Positions 12,845 through 26,000 of a DNA stretch of 64,000 bases are shown here, one piece after another. Source of the DNA: Warburgia ugandensis (lineage: Eukaryota; Streptophyta; Magnoliopsida; Canellales; Canellaceae); NCBI GenBank assembly GCA_035236585.1, contig CP141139.1, positions 23,142,990 through 23,206,989 on the forward strand, read 5' to 3'. The notes below the pieces were generated by a model that saw only the letters and a program-made list of their open reading frames with translations, ran no database searches and had not been told where the DNA came from. A program made the translations under genes and the position numbers. The stretch's first letter is position 1. Each line of letters starts with the position of its first letter.

Positions 12845-12960
12845 TTGGGATAAGGGCTTGATGATGATGATGATGATGAGTTGAGGTACAAATGGAGTAT
12901 GGCTTGGTTGAATCTTAGAGATGAAGCTGCCATATCTCTTACTCAATTTGGGAGGCTTCA

Positions 12961-13884
12961 GTTATCATCAAGAAGTTCCTATAAGCTCACCTCTAACTTA
13001 AGGTTCTTTGAATTCAGTTTTTGCAACTTTTACAAGCTTGAAGATATATGATACCTCCATGGATCTATTGAACTTGACATTTTCTGCAAGGATGAAATTT
13101 TGAACCCTAACATGATGATTCCTACCATGCCAATGATTCGATAGTTTGATGATAGTTCGACAGCACAAACTTCAGAAGATGGGAGCACAAGATTACTTTC
13201 TATCTGAAAACCCAGAAGATGACTTTTGTTCCAATTGAAGCCTGCCCTAATATGTTGAAACTATAGTTTCTAATGATGTTATTGAAGTGGCTACATAAAA
13301 CTAATGTGGATTTACTGAATAGAATTAACAAGTCGGTGAAAAATAGTGACAACGCTAAAAATATAATCCTCATGGATTTCTCCATAAGCTTTACGGTCAC
13401 TACTCTAAAACTATCAAGTTAGCAAAGGGTCTCTAGTTACTCTAAATGGAATATAATCCGAAGAAGAAGACGCAAAGAAGTTTCTCATTGCAAATTACTT
13501 GACGTTTGAGTACTAAAGCGCCAGCCGTAAGGGCGAGAGCAATCACACATTCGATTAATGAAACCTGCGTTTTATTTTTATTTTAAGGGTTGTGCAGATG
13601 TCAATTATCATTAGAGTCCCGCAAGGTACAGCAGAGGTCATACGAGAGCAACTAATCACATGTTCGATTGGTGGACCGAGAGCATCCACAGCTACAGATC
13701 AGTCTCAAATGGCTGTTTTAAAAGAGCCTAGCAGTCATCGTAACATAGCATTTCCCTAGTGACTACTATGTAACCTATGGTGTACAAAACTTAACCGGCG
13801 CCCGTCTTTGAAATCCTGGGCCATAAACAAGCCCGTTTGGATAAAACGGCGAAAGCAAAGAGTAAGGGAACTGCAAAAGCTCCC
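12961..13884 (+). promoter_or_regulatory. RPS10 upstream region
   Basis: About 0.9 kb lies between the end of LTR C and the RPS10 start. The distal half is AT-rich with no recognised element. At about 13527-13560 and 13638-13680 a phrase like CGAGAGCAA...CACA(T)TTCGATT appears twice, roughly 115 bases apart. Close to the gene there is a TGGGCC site. No clear TATA box stands out. Confidence 0.4.
13817..13822 (+). promoter_or_regulatory. Site II (TGGGCC) element before RPS10
   Basis: TGGGCC lies 63 bases before the chosen ATG. TGGGCY 'site II' elements bound by TCP factors are common in promoters of plant ribosomal-protein and organelle-biogenesis genes. A six-base match is weak by itself; its position upstream of such a gene is what makes it worth noting. 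Confidence 0.35.
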
Positions 13885-14097
13885 ATGGCGATTTCTTCCA
13901 TTTCGGCATCTCTTCCTCTTCTTCATCTCTGCAATTCCTCCACTTACCCAAATACCAGTTCCACAGTTTTCTCTTTGCCCACAACTACTGGAAAATTTCT
14001 CTCACTAAAATCCCAAACATGCAAGGCTTTTGCAGCTCCAGAGGTCCTAGAATCTGCAGAAAACACAAACTCAGTTTCTGATGGGTCTGGGTTCGAG
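13885..14097 (+). CDS. RPS10: RPS10 exon 1 (transit peptide)
   Basis: It encodes 71 residues, MAISSISASLPLL... to ...SDGSGFE, covering the likely chloroplast transit peptide and part of the acidic linker. It ends at GAG followed by donor GTAGTT. The last codon is complete. Confidence 0.88.
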
Positions 14098-17000
14098 GTA
14101 GTTTTTGATATTTGCTTGCTTTCCTCGTATATGCGGTAACAGTTGTGAATAAAATGAAAATGGAATTTCTAAAAGTTTTTATTTATTTGTTCATTCATTG
14201 GTGTTTTTAGGTGGAGGGACCTGGTTTTGCTCCTACGTCTATTGGTGCTGACGTGGAATTGGTATGTCTCTTATCTTTACGTTATTCGATTTGGTTTTCG
14301 AGTGTGTCCTATAATTCTCTTTATTTATGTAGTTGTTCTGTGTAGTCTGCCAGTGGTTAAAGCAATTAGTTGATTAACTATATGTTTGGTGGCTCTTCTG
14401 GAATGTCTTTTGTGAGACTGGTTTTGTGGATTAAATTATGAGATTTGATCGCCTTAAGATAGATTGTTTTTCTTGTTATCATGCTGAATTTTTAGGATTT
14501 GTGGCATTATGAGATTGGAAGCTGGGTTTTGTTTGAATATGGAAAGTTAATTCGGTCCTTCAATCTTACTGATACATTTACTGTGAAGAGCTTGGTCGAG
14601 CAGCTTATTGCTGATGGATAATTTGAATAGGAGAACAAAATTTTGAGAATTGTGGATGCTGAATTATCTCTGTTCCCCTGTTAGTTGGAGTAATCTGTAG
14701 AGTTATACAGATGCTATAGAGATTCTATTAATACGCAAATGAATTTATAGTACACACTAACATTGAAGTTTCAACTGAATGTCAAGTATGGAGTCTGTAC
14801 TGTCACAATATCTGGCCTACATGCCAAGAAAATGAAAGGACTGGAAGAACATGCAAGAGCAGATTCCCTCATGATTTGTGGAAAGAAGAGGCCTATGCCC
14901 CAGTGATAGAACAATTCTACATTGACCCAGATAAGGAACTAGGATGAATGTACTTGAATCATCTTAAATGGGATATTTTAGATAGGTCTCAAGAACTAGA
15001 AGCTGTGCATGGAGTAGCAAGTAGATGTCTATCACGTCACAAGATATGATAGCATATGAAGCACTTGATAGGTGGTAATGGAAGTAGCAGACTCGAGTAT
15101 GACAGCCCCAAATCTGCAGCTCCAAGGTCCCCAAGCAACAGGTCCAATAAATACAATACAATAGATGCTGGACAGTGGGGGTAGGCTAGAAAAATTAAAG
15201 CTAATAGGGGTGGATGGCACAGGAAGAATGTCAAGCTGTTGTCTACTTTATGTTCTGGAAGAAAGGATAATAGCATCACAAATGTCCTGGAAGTACAACA
15301 AGACTGCAGTATGGAAGAAAATCTTTGACCATTCCTTGGCTACAACCATTATTACAATCATGTCCAGAAGGGGCAAAGTTGAACAAATATAGTACCTCAA
15401 AACTTTCTGAATGAATCAACAGTAATAAGTTTTATGGAGGCTTTAAATTCTTAAACACATACATCTTGCACTAATGTTAAATGAGAAGAAGATGTAGCTT
15501 TAGAGATTTTCTTTTTTGAATCACAATCAACCGATTGAGATTGTTCTTGATCTGCAATCTGGTAGTTGAGAAGGGAAATTACCCATATCATTAATTTTTG
15601 TAGTTGAACTTGAAGCTGCATGGTGCATGCCTCAAATTGCTCAAAATAGAAAGTACAAAGATTTCCATAATCATTTGTTTCAGATAACACATGAAGGACA
15701 TAGTTAAAATTAAGCTACACAACAATCATCACGTCTTTCCTATATTGTTTCAGTTCTCCTTGAAGTGTACAGTAGTCAATTGTAATGTCATGCAGGGTCA
15801 AATCGACATGGAGGATATAGTAAGAAAAGAAAGCACCAAAGTTGATCTAGATTAGTTATCCTAAAACTAATACAAAATTAAAGAAAGATGATGATTTTCC
15901 TATTTAATGGATGAGAGAGAAAAAATAGATTTTTAATCTAATTGTGAATTGCTAGGATTAAAGATCACTTATTTTTAAATTAGATCCACTACTTATTATT
16001 TTACTTTATAATTCAAGAATCAAATTGAAACTACAATTACCATCTCGGAAAATATTTTCTATGAAAAATTAGTTTAAATATTTAAAACTAGACAATTGAT
16101 TGAATTCTAAGCATTCCAATTAGAGGTTGGCCACATGAATCTTATTCCTCCATTCCTCTATATTAAGTAGCACAGCTTCATCTAGTCCCAAAGTTTTTAA
16201 ATCTTTTCTCACCACTTCTATCCATGTTCTTTTGGGCCTTCCCCTTGCCTTTTTAGAACCTTCTACTTGCATTGCCTCACTCCTTCTATTCGGTGCCGTT
16301 TTCTGTCTCCTTTGGACATGTCTAAATCATTTAAGTCTAATCTCCCTCATCTTGTTACCTATTGGTGCTACCCTAAGTTTCCGCTAATGTTTCTATTCCT
16401 AATTCTATCCTTTCTTGTCTTGTCACTCATTCACCTCAACATCCTCATTTCCACGATACTTATCCTATGAACATTATATTCCTTAACTACCCAACACTCT
16501 GATCCATAGAGCATGGCTCGCCTTATAGCCATCCTATAGAATTTTTCTTTTAGTTTGAGTGGCATCCGTCAATCACACAAAACTCTAAATGCACATCTCC
16601 ATTTGTTTCAACTTGCTTGGATTCTCTGGGTAACCTCCCTCTCAATCTTCGCTCTCATGAATCATTGATCCTAAATTCCTAAAATGGTATTTTACGGGCA
16701 CTTCTTGGTTATTAATCTTAACTAGTGTTCCACTCCTACTCCTCTCTTTGCTAAAATTGCATTCCATGTATTCTGTTTTAGTTTTGCTAATTTTAAATCC
16801 TTTAGATTCTAATGCTTCTCTCCATCTCTCCATAATTCTAGCTTTGTATTTACACCCTCTCTTGTATCATTAAGTAAGACTATATCATTTGCAAATAGCA
16901 TGCACCATGGAATGTCCTTTTGCAGATGTTTTATTAACTCATCCATAACCAATGTAAAAAGGTATGGGCTTAATGTTGATCCTTGGTGCAATCCTTTAGT

Positions 17001-20000
17001 AACAGGAAAATCACCAGTCTCCAACTGGTGGTCTTAACATTTATTACTACTCCTTCATACATATATTTAATTATGTCTATATACCACCGCGAAACCCCTT
17101 TCGTGTCCAACACCCTCCATATTAACTCTTTAAGGACACTATCATAAGCTTTTTGTTAGTCGATAAAGACCATGTGGAGGTCTTTCTTCCTCTCTCTATA
17201 TTTCTCTATCAATTGTCTTAATAAGAAAATAGCTTCCATGGTAGACCTCCTAGGCATGAAATCAAACTGGTTCTCCGATACACTTGTTTCATGCCGTAGC
17301 CTCTTCTCAATCACTCTTTCAAAATGTTTTATAGTGTGGCTCATAAGTATGATATACCAATAATTAGTGCAGCTTTGTATGTCTCATTTATTCTTATAAA
17401 TCGGTATAATAGAGCTTTCCCTCCATTTATCCGGCATTTTCTTTGATTTTATAATCTTGTTAAACAACTTGGTCAACCAAACTACTCCAGTATCTCCCAT
17501 ATGCTTACAAACATCTATTGGTATATCGGGCCCCATGGCCTTTCCTGATTTCATCTTTTTCAAGGCCTCGTTCGCTTCAGGTATTCTAATCCTACATTCA
17601 TATCTATAATGTCCAATGTTATTTAGGTTTATAGTGTTTTCAATCCTTATATTCTTAGAGTTATTGTCATTTAACAATTTTTAAAAGTAAGTTTCCCACC
17701 TTTGTTTGATCTTATCATCTTTGACTAGTATCTTTTGATCATCACTTCTAATGCACCTAACATGATCTAAGTCCTTACCCTTCTGTTTTCTTATTTTTGC
17801 AAGTTTAAACACATCTTTCTCACCTTCTCTTGATCCTAGTTTACTATAGAGGTCATCATATGCCTTAAGTTAACCTCACTTACTATTCTCTTAGTAGCTT
17901 TTTTAGCATTCTTATATTGTTCATAGTTTTCATTATTTTTAGTCTTCTGCCATGCTTTAAAACACACCCGTTTTTCTTTAATAACCTTTTGTATTGTTTC
18001 ACTCCACCACCATGTTTACTTTACTAATTGCCTTTTAGCTTTAGATACTTGTTGATGTTTTCCGCAAGTGCATGGCTATTGTAGTATAGCTAATGCAAGT
18101 ACGGGTCGATCTCACAGGGACGCACTTTAAGATTTTGGAGTTTTTAATAAATTTTAACTGACAAAAATTAATAGAAAGAAATCAGACTTCATCTTCAGTT
18201 TAACAGTGAAATTCTAGAGGTCTAATTCCAGAAAGAACAGAAAAAGATACAATAAAACCTTAACTAAACTAAAACTAGAAAAAATTAAAAAAATCTAATT
18301 CCCTATCTTAAGTGCTGTCTAATTTTTTCACTTGTGGTATCCCAAAATTTGATCAAACTCTATCAATATATTCAACATGTCCTAGATTAATGATCTGATG
18401 GATGAATTTGTCAGATTCATCAAATTTTTAGAGATTTAATCGAATTAAGGAATTTAAGAATTAATGGCTTAGATCTGTTTTCAGAACTTAAATTGAAGAT
18501 CAGGAACAACAATTAAACTAGAAACTATCCGAAAAACATGTTATAAAATTTAATTGAAATTCTGAATTAAAACAAACAAGAAATAAGAGTGTTTCTGTGG
18601 TTAAACCAGAACCCTTGATTTGGTTAAACAGGAACAGATAAGATAGTTCTTGGATTAACAACGGAATAACACAGAATGTGAATAATCAAAATGGGAATAA
18701 CATAAAATGCAAATAGTAACAGTAACAGGACAGCGCATGTAATTTGCAATATTCTAATAAGGGCAAAACTGGAATTTTTCTAAAAATTCCTTAAACATTT
18801 CGTAAAACAAAGTTTACCAGAGGATTTGTCGGAGGAGATGGAGGAAGCTGCTGGAGACGATGTGGGGCAGTGGAAAACAACGTCTTTTCTAAGGATGGGG
18901 CATCCCATTGGATTGGCTGTGTTGGAGCAGATGTCGTTGATCTGGAAGGTGGAGGTGACCTGGGTAGACGTCGACTAGTGCTAAGGTGATGGGGAAGCCG
19001 GTGGAGATCTATCTTGTCCAGTTGTGACAATCAGGGGACCCTAGTGTTGGTGGAGAGAAGCTTGGCTGCTGGATGAGCAGAAGTGATAAAAACGACGCTT
19101 GGTTCGATGCTGGTCCTGGAAGAATGCAAATAAGATATGGGTGGAGGGCAGATGGGAGCAGAGGAGCCTGGGGTAAGGATGCTTGGAAAGATGGGTTTGT
19201 GAGGTGAATGGAGCTTGGGTAGAGGTGAGAGAGAGTGCACGTGAGGGGGGAAAGAGAGAGGGTAAAGATGGAGTTGTGCGTGAGATGTAAGGGAAAAAGA
19301 GAGGGTAGTGACGACTATGGGATTGGAAAGGGATAAGTGGAAGGTGATGGCTGGGAGGTAGTGACGACTACAAAAAAAAAGCAGAACAATAGTAACATAA
19401 TGAAAGTAAAAAAAAAACAAATAGGAATGGAAAACGTAAAACAAAAACGGAAGAGAAGGCTTGCACCTACCTCCCACGATCACAGGAGAGGGATCTTACG
19501 GGGAAGAAGAAGAACGTGAGAGGAATTAGAAAAGAAGAGATGGGGACAACACAATGAACACCAAAGAAAGAAGAAAGAAGAAGAAGCAATGACAACCAAA
19601 ACTAAGGAAAGTAGAAGTAAAACTCCTCAACTACCAAACTTCTCCAAACTCCAAAAACTTCCTCCACTTCCTCCACTCCCTATGGTTCCCCCTCTTTATA
19701 AGTTTTTCCCTTCCTAATTTTCCTCCTTTCCTATAAGAGTTAGTTTCCTATTAAGAAACTTTCTTTTCTTTCAATTTAGGATTCCTCTTCTATTAAGACA
19801 CCTTCTTCTTTTAGGGACCCTTCGTCCCTTGCCTTATTGATCTTCAAACTGATTTGCCCCGTTGAAATTAAATCTGAGCCATCCAACCCTCCTTTAGTTG
19901 ATTTGCAAAACCAAAGACTAGATTAGAGTCATCTAAACCATACATTAAGCATCCACTTAGCTCAATTGATCATCTGATCGCTAATTTTGAAATTTACGAT

Positions 20001-23000
20001 TGGATGGTCAATTTGAGCTAATTTTTGTATTTTATCCAAAAATTACCAAATTAATGAGTCAGATGGTCAATTAACTGCTAAACTAGGGGTCTTTTAGCCA
20101 AAATTAAACACTTAACAATACTCCTAAAACATCTTTTGCCATTTTCTTAATGGACTTAGCCATATTAGTCTACATGGTGTTTACTTCTGTTTCATAGTTT
20201 CACTTTCCTTCTACTATCAACTTATTTGTGGATGCGGTTATTTTCTCTCCTTTTAAGTTCCACTACTTAGTTTTTGGATACCTATTAAGTTCATTTCTTT
20301 TCTTCTGTCTTTTAATATAGATATCCATAACCATTAACCTAACTTACAAACTAATATACAAATGCGTACTCATTTGCAAGTAGAAAAAAATAATAAAATC
20401 ATCTTCAACTTCTTCCTTGCTGGCTGGCACATGATGCAAGACCCTCCTTTTTCATTCGGGCTTGGGACCGACATTGATGGAGTTGTGTAAAACCTAACTG
20501 TAATCGATCAAAGATCAATACCAAGTATATACTATGAAAAGTAATGACACAAAATCAAAGAATTATACTAAGGATATAATTACATTTTTCAAATTAATTT
20601 AATTCCCAAAAATTAATTTCTTAAGACAATTAAAACATTGATAATTTCATAAGTGGTGTTTCTAATGTAAAAATAAGATCATTTTAATCCTAGGCAAAAG
20701 AAAATTAGCCTAGTATAATTCCTAAATTTATTGTATAAATTTAAAAAAAAATTAACTAGAAATTTTTTTAAAAATTAACTTTCCAACTAATTAAGAAAAA
20801 TAATTCCTAAACATTCAAATATAAACTAAAAGTAACATCTAACAATATAAAATAAAACTATAGCATACCATCAAATAAAGAACTAAAATCCTAAATAAAC
20901 AATTTTTAAATTTTTTTTACATAATACCTAAAAATTACTAAAAATAGTAAATTAATTAAATTTTGAGATCACCCATAATATTCTCTGATTTATCATGCAT
21001 CAGAATGTTACCACAAATTTTCACAAAATTTCTCTAAAATATAACAAAAACGGAGCAATGCACTCTGCCACTATAAATGGGAGAGTGACACTAGCAGTAT
21101 AAAATTTGAACAATTTGAAACTACTTGAATCTAAATATGAATCCTGAAACTAACATTGACAATGGATTTCTTGATCAATTTCATTCAAGATCCATTAATT
21201 AAACATAAGAAACAGAGATGAATTAAGAAGGGAAGTGACAAAGTAAACTGAGAGAGTAACAGTAGCATTCTGTCATGTAAAACATAGCATTCGGTTGTAT
21301 AAAACACAGTTATTGTTCACACAAACAGCAATAGGGTTCCAACTTTAAGCTCTTCATTTGATGATTAGAAATATAAAACATGGGTCTTCTTCTACTCAAT
21401 GTCTTCTATTTAATGTAGTCAACTTTGAAGATTTTTGTTGAGGAATGAATCAGAAAATCACGCACAAATACCCTTGTTCACCAGCCTATATGCTTTGTTC
21501 ATTTTCTTCCTTTTTCTTTGTTTTTCTCTGAATTTTGAATAATTTTTTCACTCTATCTTTGATCTCGTATTTATAGATGATGGAAAGTCGATTTGAATTG
21601 CTTTTTAGCAGTTTTCTTCTCCATTCTTTTTCCTTCTCTCTAAGTACTTCTATTTGATTAGAGTTTCTAACTTGTTTAGTTTCCTTACTTAGGAAACTTC
21701 CCCTTTCTTACTTCAAACTTGCCTTGTATCATCATCCACCATCCATTATATTAGTCTCCTACAAAACGTTTCACCTTTGACTGTAGGCAATTGGTTGATC
21801 ATCCGAACCGTTTATACCATTCGATCTTTCATTTGTCATGGAATTTATCTTTATTTAATCCTAGACATCAAATATATGTCTTTTGATTTTGGCCCAAAAT
21901 TGATAATTTTGAATGATCCAAACAATTAATCATGTCCATCTTCACATCCATGACCAATCATTCTAAAGATAACATATTCTAAGATATTTTTTAGATTGAT
22001 CTTGACTATTTAATGCTGGATCGCTTATATTGCCATTTATTTTCTTTAATTTGCCTCTAATCTTGGAATCCTTTAGGTCATTTGTAACTTGAAAATGTTA
22101 GCATTTGTACAATTTTGTCTTGACTTGAATTGGATCATCCAATTCATCTCGAACTGATCATAGCAGTCCATTTCAATCTAAGCTTGATCGATGATCTGAA
22201 ATGTTGATCTGCTTGATCCAATCACTTGGATCTTGATCTATCACCTATAAAACATAGAGGAAATCCTAATTAGTATTATACAACATGTGGTTTTGCATAT
22301 ACTTACCTTGGATTCGTCATCTAACCCTGAACATTCATCAGTTAGATTCTAAAATTTTCAAATGATATATTTTTCATAGAAATTTCTAAATAATGTCCTA
22401 AAAATATATCAAATGTCATGCTAAATTAGGGTAATTTATCCAAAAATGGACACTTAACATATATGAAGTTTCATGCACAAGCCTTGCCACTTGTAAGCTA
22501 TGGAATCTCCCAAGTATCATCAATGAACTCACTTTTTTCCGTCAGTTTAAATCTCATTAGGCTGTTCAGAGTTTATTAGCTCAAATATGTGGGAGAAGTT
22601 AACCTTCCACCATAATAGTTATCTTTGGCAAAATCCACCGTAAATAGTTGCTTTGGTAAATATGCCTTTCTCTCGACAGGATTTATATAAAGAGTTTGAA
22701 GAAGATGATGGGAAAGATAAGATGAAAGAAAAGAAAGATGTGGTAAGTAGGAACCTAATTGAATAAATATGGTTTTTAGAGTTTATGGAAATGAGGAGTT
22801 TCAAATAAGAGAAAATGGAAGGATATTTGAAGAATAAGCACCAGGTGGATTGTTTGAAGTTGAGGTAGTAAGAGTTTGAGTGTTTGGTGGAATTGTGGGG
22901 CAAGTTTGATGTTCTAGTGTAAATTGGGTCTTCAATTTGGGAGGTTGAGAAGATGGGATGTTCAAAATTTAGTTGAGAAGGTTAGTGTTTAATAGGGTGT

Positions 23001-26000
23001 ATGATCTTAGTATAAGGTTAGGGTTCAAAGACTAAGGTGGTACAGTATTTAATGGAAAGTGGATACTAGGATTTGTTGTTGAATGTCGTGGGCTTTGATG
23101 GCGGGAAAGAAAGAATTTTGTGGAATTTGGAAGAAAGAAACTTGTGGGATTTGGAAGGAAGAAGTAGAGAAAGGTTAATAACGTCTAGAGTTTGTGAGAC
23201 TAAGATTTAAGATGAAAGAAGAAGGAACAGGATAAAACTTTATAATCTATAGATGCGATTACAACAGAAAAAGAAAGAGCAATAAATGGATTCAAAGGTA
23301 AAGGAGAAGAACAAAGAGATACAAGAACGTTGGAACTTGGAAAAAGAGGCTACACTTGCTACCGTTCCATGTAAAAGTTGAACATGTGAAGTGAGAACAT
23401 ATGATTTATGAGACACCTGTATTTGCACGGATGTAAGAAGTGTTCATTACTCATTGCAAGTATGGGGTCTATCACTTAGTTATTTTGGGCTCAATAGTAT
23501 TAATGTATGGTAAGCATTCCCAGCAATGAGATATGCTAAGATAATACATTTCTTTTTCTTCTTATGTGCAATTTGTTGCATATTGTCTTAAGCTATAACC
23601 AACTCCTCTGGCATTTTATTGAACCCAAAGGGATGTTATGAGAACTAACTTTCTATTGTAGAGACAATCCAAATTTGATTTGAGTATGAACTATAACATA
23701 GAATATAGAATCATCTTTCCTTTCTAAGTAGTTTTGAAAAACACAAGATCAAGTTTATTCCCACATGGAAAGTCAAGAAAGAGTTTCTTTCCTAGTAAAT
23801 CATTTCTCCGTTCCTCTCATTTTTTCAAGTGCTCACTTTTGGAATGGTGCATCTCACTGCAACTCACTAAGCTATGCACATTTGAGCATTAGTGCCCGCT
23901 TTGCACTTTGCAAGCCTGCATTGTTGCCAATCGCTTCAAGCCACCCTAATTTGTTTTGATTCAAAGGATGTGTGTGTGTTGGTAGGCTCATTGGAAAAAG
24001 CCTATGCAGAGATGGCCTTACAGCCTAATCCCATCTCTCCTAAGGGGGCCCACCGGAGTGAAAAGCGGTAGGAAGTTTCAGGAGAGCCTAGGAGAATTCT
24101 AAAGAGGCTTGCATCTCAAGGTGAGTGCCTTGCCTACCAAGCAATGTTCCCCTATATAAGGGGCGTCCCTTGGCCATTCCTCATCTGCTCCAAGAGCTTT
24201 GTAAGTGTTTGGCATTTTGTTCTCTCTAGAGTATACCAAGTTCTTGGTGTCATCTTCAAGGGTTCTTCCTCTTGTGAAGTTCTATAGTTCATGGATCTAA
24301 GCTGGGAGTTTCTTAATCTAACTAGAAAAAGTTTGCCAGTTTTGGTATTGCTGCCTAGCACCCTAGTTACGAGGGTTCTTCTTTTGGGAAGTTTTTCTTG
24401 TTATGTCTTGTGTTGTGACCTTTGGTATTCTCTGTTTTGTTTCTCCACTAGTGAGAGCTGTAGTCTGATTTTCTTTGAGACTCAGTCCTTAGTTTTTCGT
24501 GGAAACTTTGGATACTTGAGCCTTTGATCATTTTATAGAGTGATTTGTTGATGAGTTTGTTTCTCTCTCGTAGAGATTTGGCACACACACTGGGATCATA
24601 AGGTTAGGCTAAAAGACATGATTTTCACATATCTTTGAAGGATATCATTAAAACATTCAATTTGGGAACTAAAGTATAGACCTATTCTAATCATACAAAA
24701 CAATTAAGGTACATATTGTGTATGGCTTGGCTGAATCCTAGAGATAGAGCTGCTATATATCTTACACAATTTGGGAGGCCTCAACTTGATGCATGCCTCT
24801 AAGCTAAGTTTCACAGAATTTATTTTGTGCTAGCTAAAGTAATATTGATACTAATTTCCAACACAATTAGCAGTTTCTCTTTCATTAAGGGCAGCCCTGG
24901 TGCACGAAGCTCCTGCCTATGCGGGGTCCGGGGAAGGGGCAGACCACAAGGGTCTATAGTATGCAGCCTTACCTTGCATTTTTGCAAGAGGCTATTTCGA
25001 AGCCTTGAACCCATGACCCCAAGGTCACATGACGACAACTGTTACCGTTGTGCCAAGGCTCCCCTTCACCAGTTTCTCTTTCATTAAGTGGAATAATTGT
25101 GTTCCTTCAACAAATAAATCTTTTTGATGACAGAAATTATTTTGCCGATGCCTTGTATTTTTTTTTTTTTTTTTCTTTGTAGATAGCTGTTCTACTCTAG
25201 AGTGAGTTAAAGCACTCAGCCTGTAGGAGGCATTAAAAGGGGCAGCCCCGGTGCACGAAGCTCCCACCTATGCGGGGTTTGGGGAAGGGGCGGACCACAA
25301 GGGCCTAAAGTACACAGCCTTACCTTGCATTTTGCAAGAGGCTGTTTCCAAGCCTTGAACCCGTGACCTCAAGGTCACACGATGACAACTTTTACCATTG
25401 CGCCAAGGCTCCCCTTCTGCAGGAGGCATTCAAGTCTTCTTTATTTTAACTGTGTTCCTGGTGTTGTGCTATCAATAAAATACTAATGTTGGACAAGTTG
25501 TAGATCTGAAGTTTAAATTGCAGACAAACACTTGATGATAAATTGGATGTGACTGTTGAATCTTGATATGATAATTATGCTTCTGTTCTTGTCCATCCTT
25601 AGGAACTCCAACTCTCTCATTTCTCCACCAAAATTGTTAAATTTTGATTATCACTTGTCTTCTGATTCTTGATAATACCAATGAAATGTGCAATGTCTTT
25701 ATCTTTTGCTGTTGCATGGCCTTTAGGGCTTTGATATTGGTGTATGATAGGAAGTTGCATTTTGTCATGATCAGGGTTCTGACCATTTGTTCAAAAGTTA
25801 ACTATAGATGACTTCAAGTTTGGAATGTTCTGGTTTCCTAGTTCCTACTTATAGCAATTTGGGCACTGGATTTCTTCTGTCAAGTTGTCTGTTCGCTTAA
25901 AGTGTTCAAACTTCCATGGAATTCGAAGTATGGTCCATTTGAATATTAAAGGAAGAATTTTAGGGTAATCTCCCAGTTACGTGGTGGTTGAGGAATTACA

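Larger units (their letters stand above)
9418..12878 (+). mobile_element. RTE-clade LINE, near full length
   Basis: This 3.46-kb non-LTR retrotransposon has three visible parts: a 5' leader with two copies of a ~136-bp unit, an apurinic endonuclease-like domain, and a reverse transcriptase. It ends in a (TGA)n microsatellite tail at about 12859-12878, the usual 3' end of the RTE clade. A 15-bp target-site duplication flanks it exactly, so both ends are defined. The reading frame is interrupted by several stops: after the endonuclease at 10740, at about 11270, at 11987 where the family reads Gln, at 12362, and further on. Many fit C-to-T decay, so it is dead but fairly young. It is inserted in LTR C. 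Confidence 0.93.
9403..12893 (+). repeat. 15-bp target-site duplication of the RTE LINE
   Basis: AGTTGAGGTACAAAT occurs at 9403-9417 and again at 12879-12893, exactly flanking the LINE. The uninterrupted family-C copy has one related site (AATTAAGGTACATAT) near 24705-24719. Confidence 0.9.
8698..12960 (+). mobile_element. LTR family C (copy 1), interrupted by a LINE
   Basis: It starts TGTTAGAAAATG directly after a purine tract and continues to about 12960 (GGGAGGCTTCA) once the LINE at 9418-12878 is removed, giving about 0.8 kb. A promoter-like CTATATAAAGGGCG lies at about 8938-8951. A second copy at about 23977-24783 has the same TATA region, the same run toward GTATGGCTTGG, and no LINE. 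The right end is set from the point where the two copies stop matching and is approximate. Superfamily not determined. Confidence 0.55.
16110..20484 (-). mobile_element. RTE-clade LINE, minus strand, interrupted
   Basis: A second RTE LINE reads right to left. Its 5' leader is at about 20340-20484 (inverted CCGACATTGATGGAGTT), its RT at about 16640-17680, and its end near 16110. The endonuclease domain is missing: the leader passes directly into the region equivalent to about 10740 of the plus-strand copy, an internal loss of roughly 1 kb. The catalytic box reads FAND instead of FADD. The (TGA)n tail is not preserved. It is split by a family-A solo LTR at 18050-20117 and sits inside LTR E. No clear target duplication was found, so ends are within about 15 bases. 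Confidence 0.85.
15746..22459 (-). mobile_element. Solo LTR, family E, interrupted
   Basis: It begins TGTTTCAG and ends CTTAACA, and is flanked by perfect 5-bp duplications, tatat at 15741-15745 and 22460-22464. Near its left end GTGTACAGTAGTCAATTG and CAGGGTCAAATCGACATGG are the inverted form of the terminal block common to plant Tat/Athila-related LTRs. Removing the nested LINE leaves about 2.3 kb, a normal size for this group. It looks like a complete solo LTR apart from the nested insertions. Confidence 0.65.

Noticed and set aside
13837-13884. Upstream in-frame ATG for RPS10
   Set aside because: It would add a Lys-rich 16-residue segment not seen in known plant S10 precursors. The ATG at 13885 (MAISS) gives a normal transit peptide; the longer start cannot be excluded.
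24820-25267. ORFs overlapping the SINE copies on both strands
   Set aside because: They are translations of non-coding Au SINE sequence, repeated at each copy.
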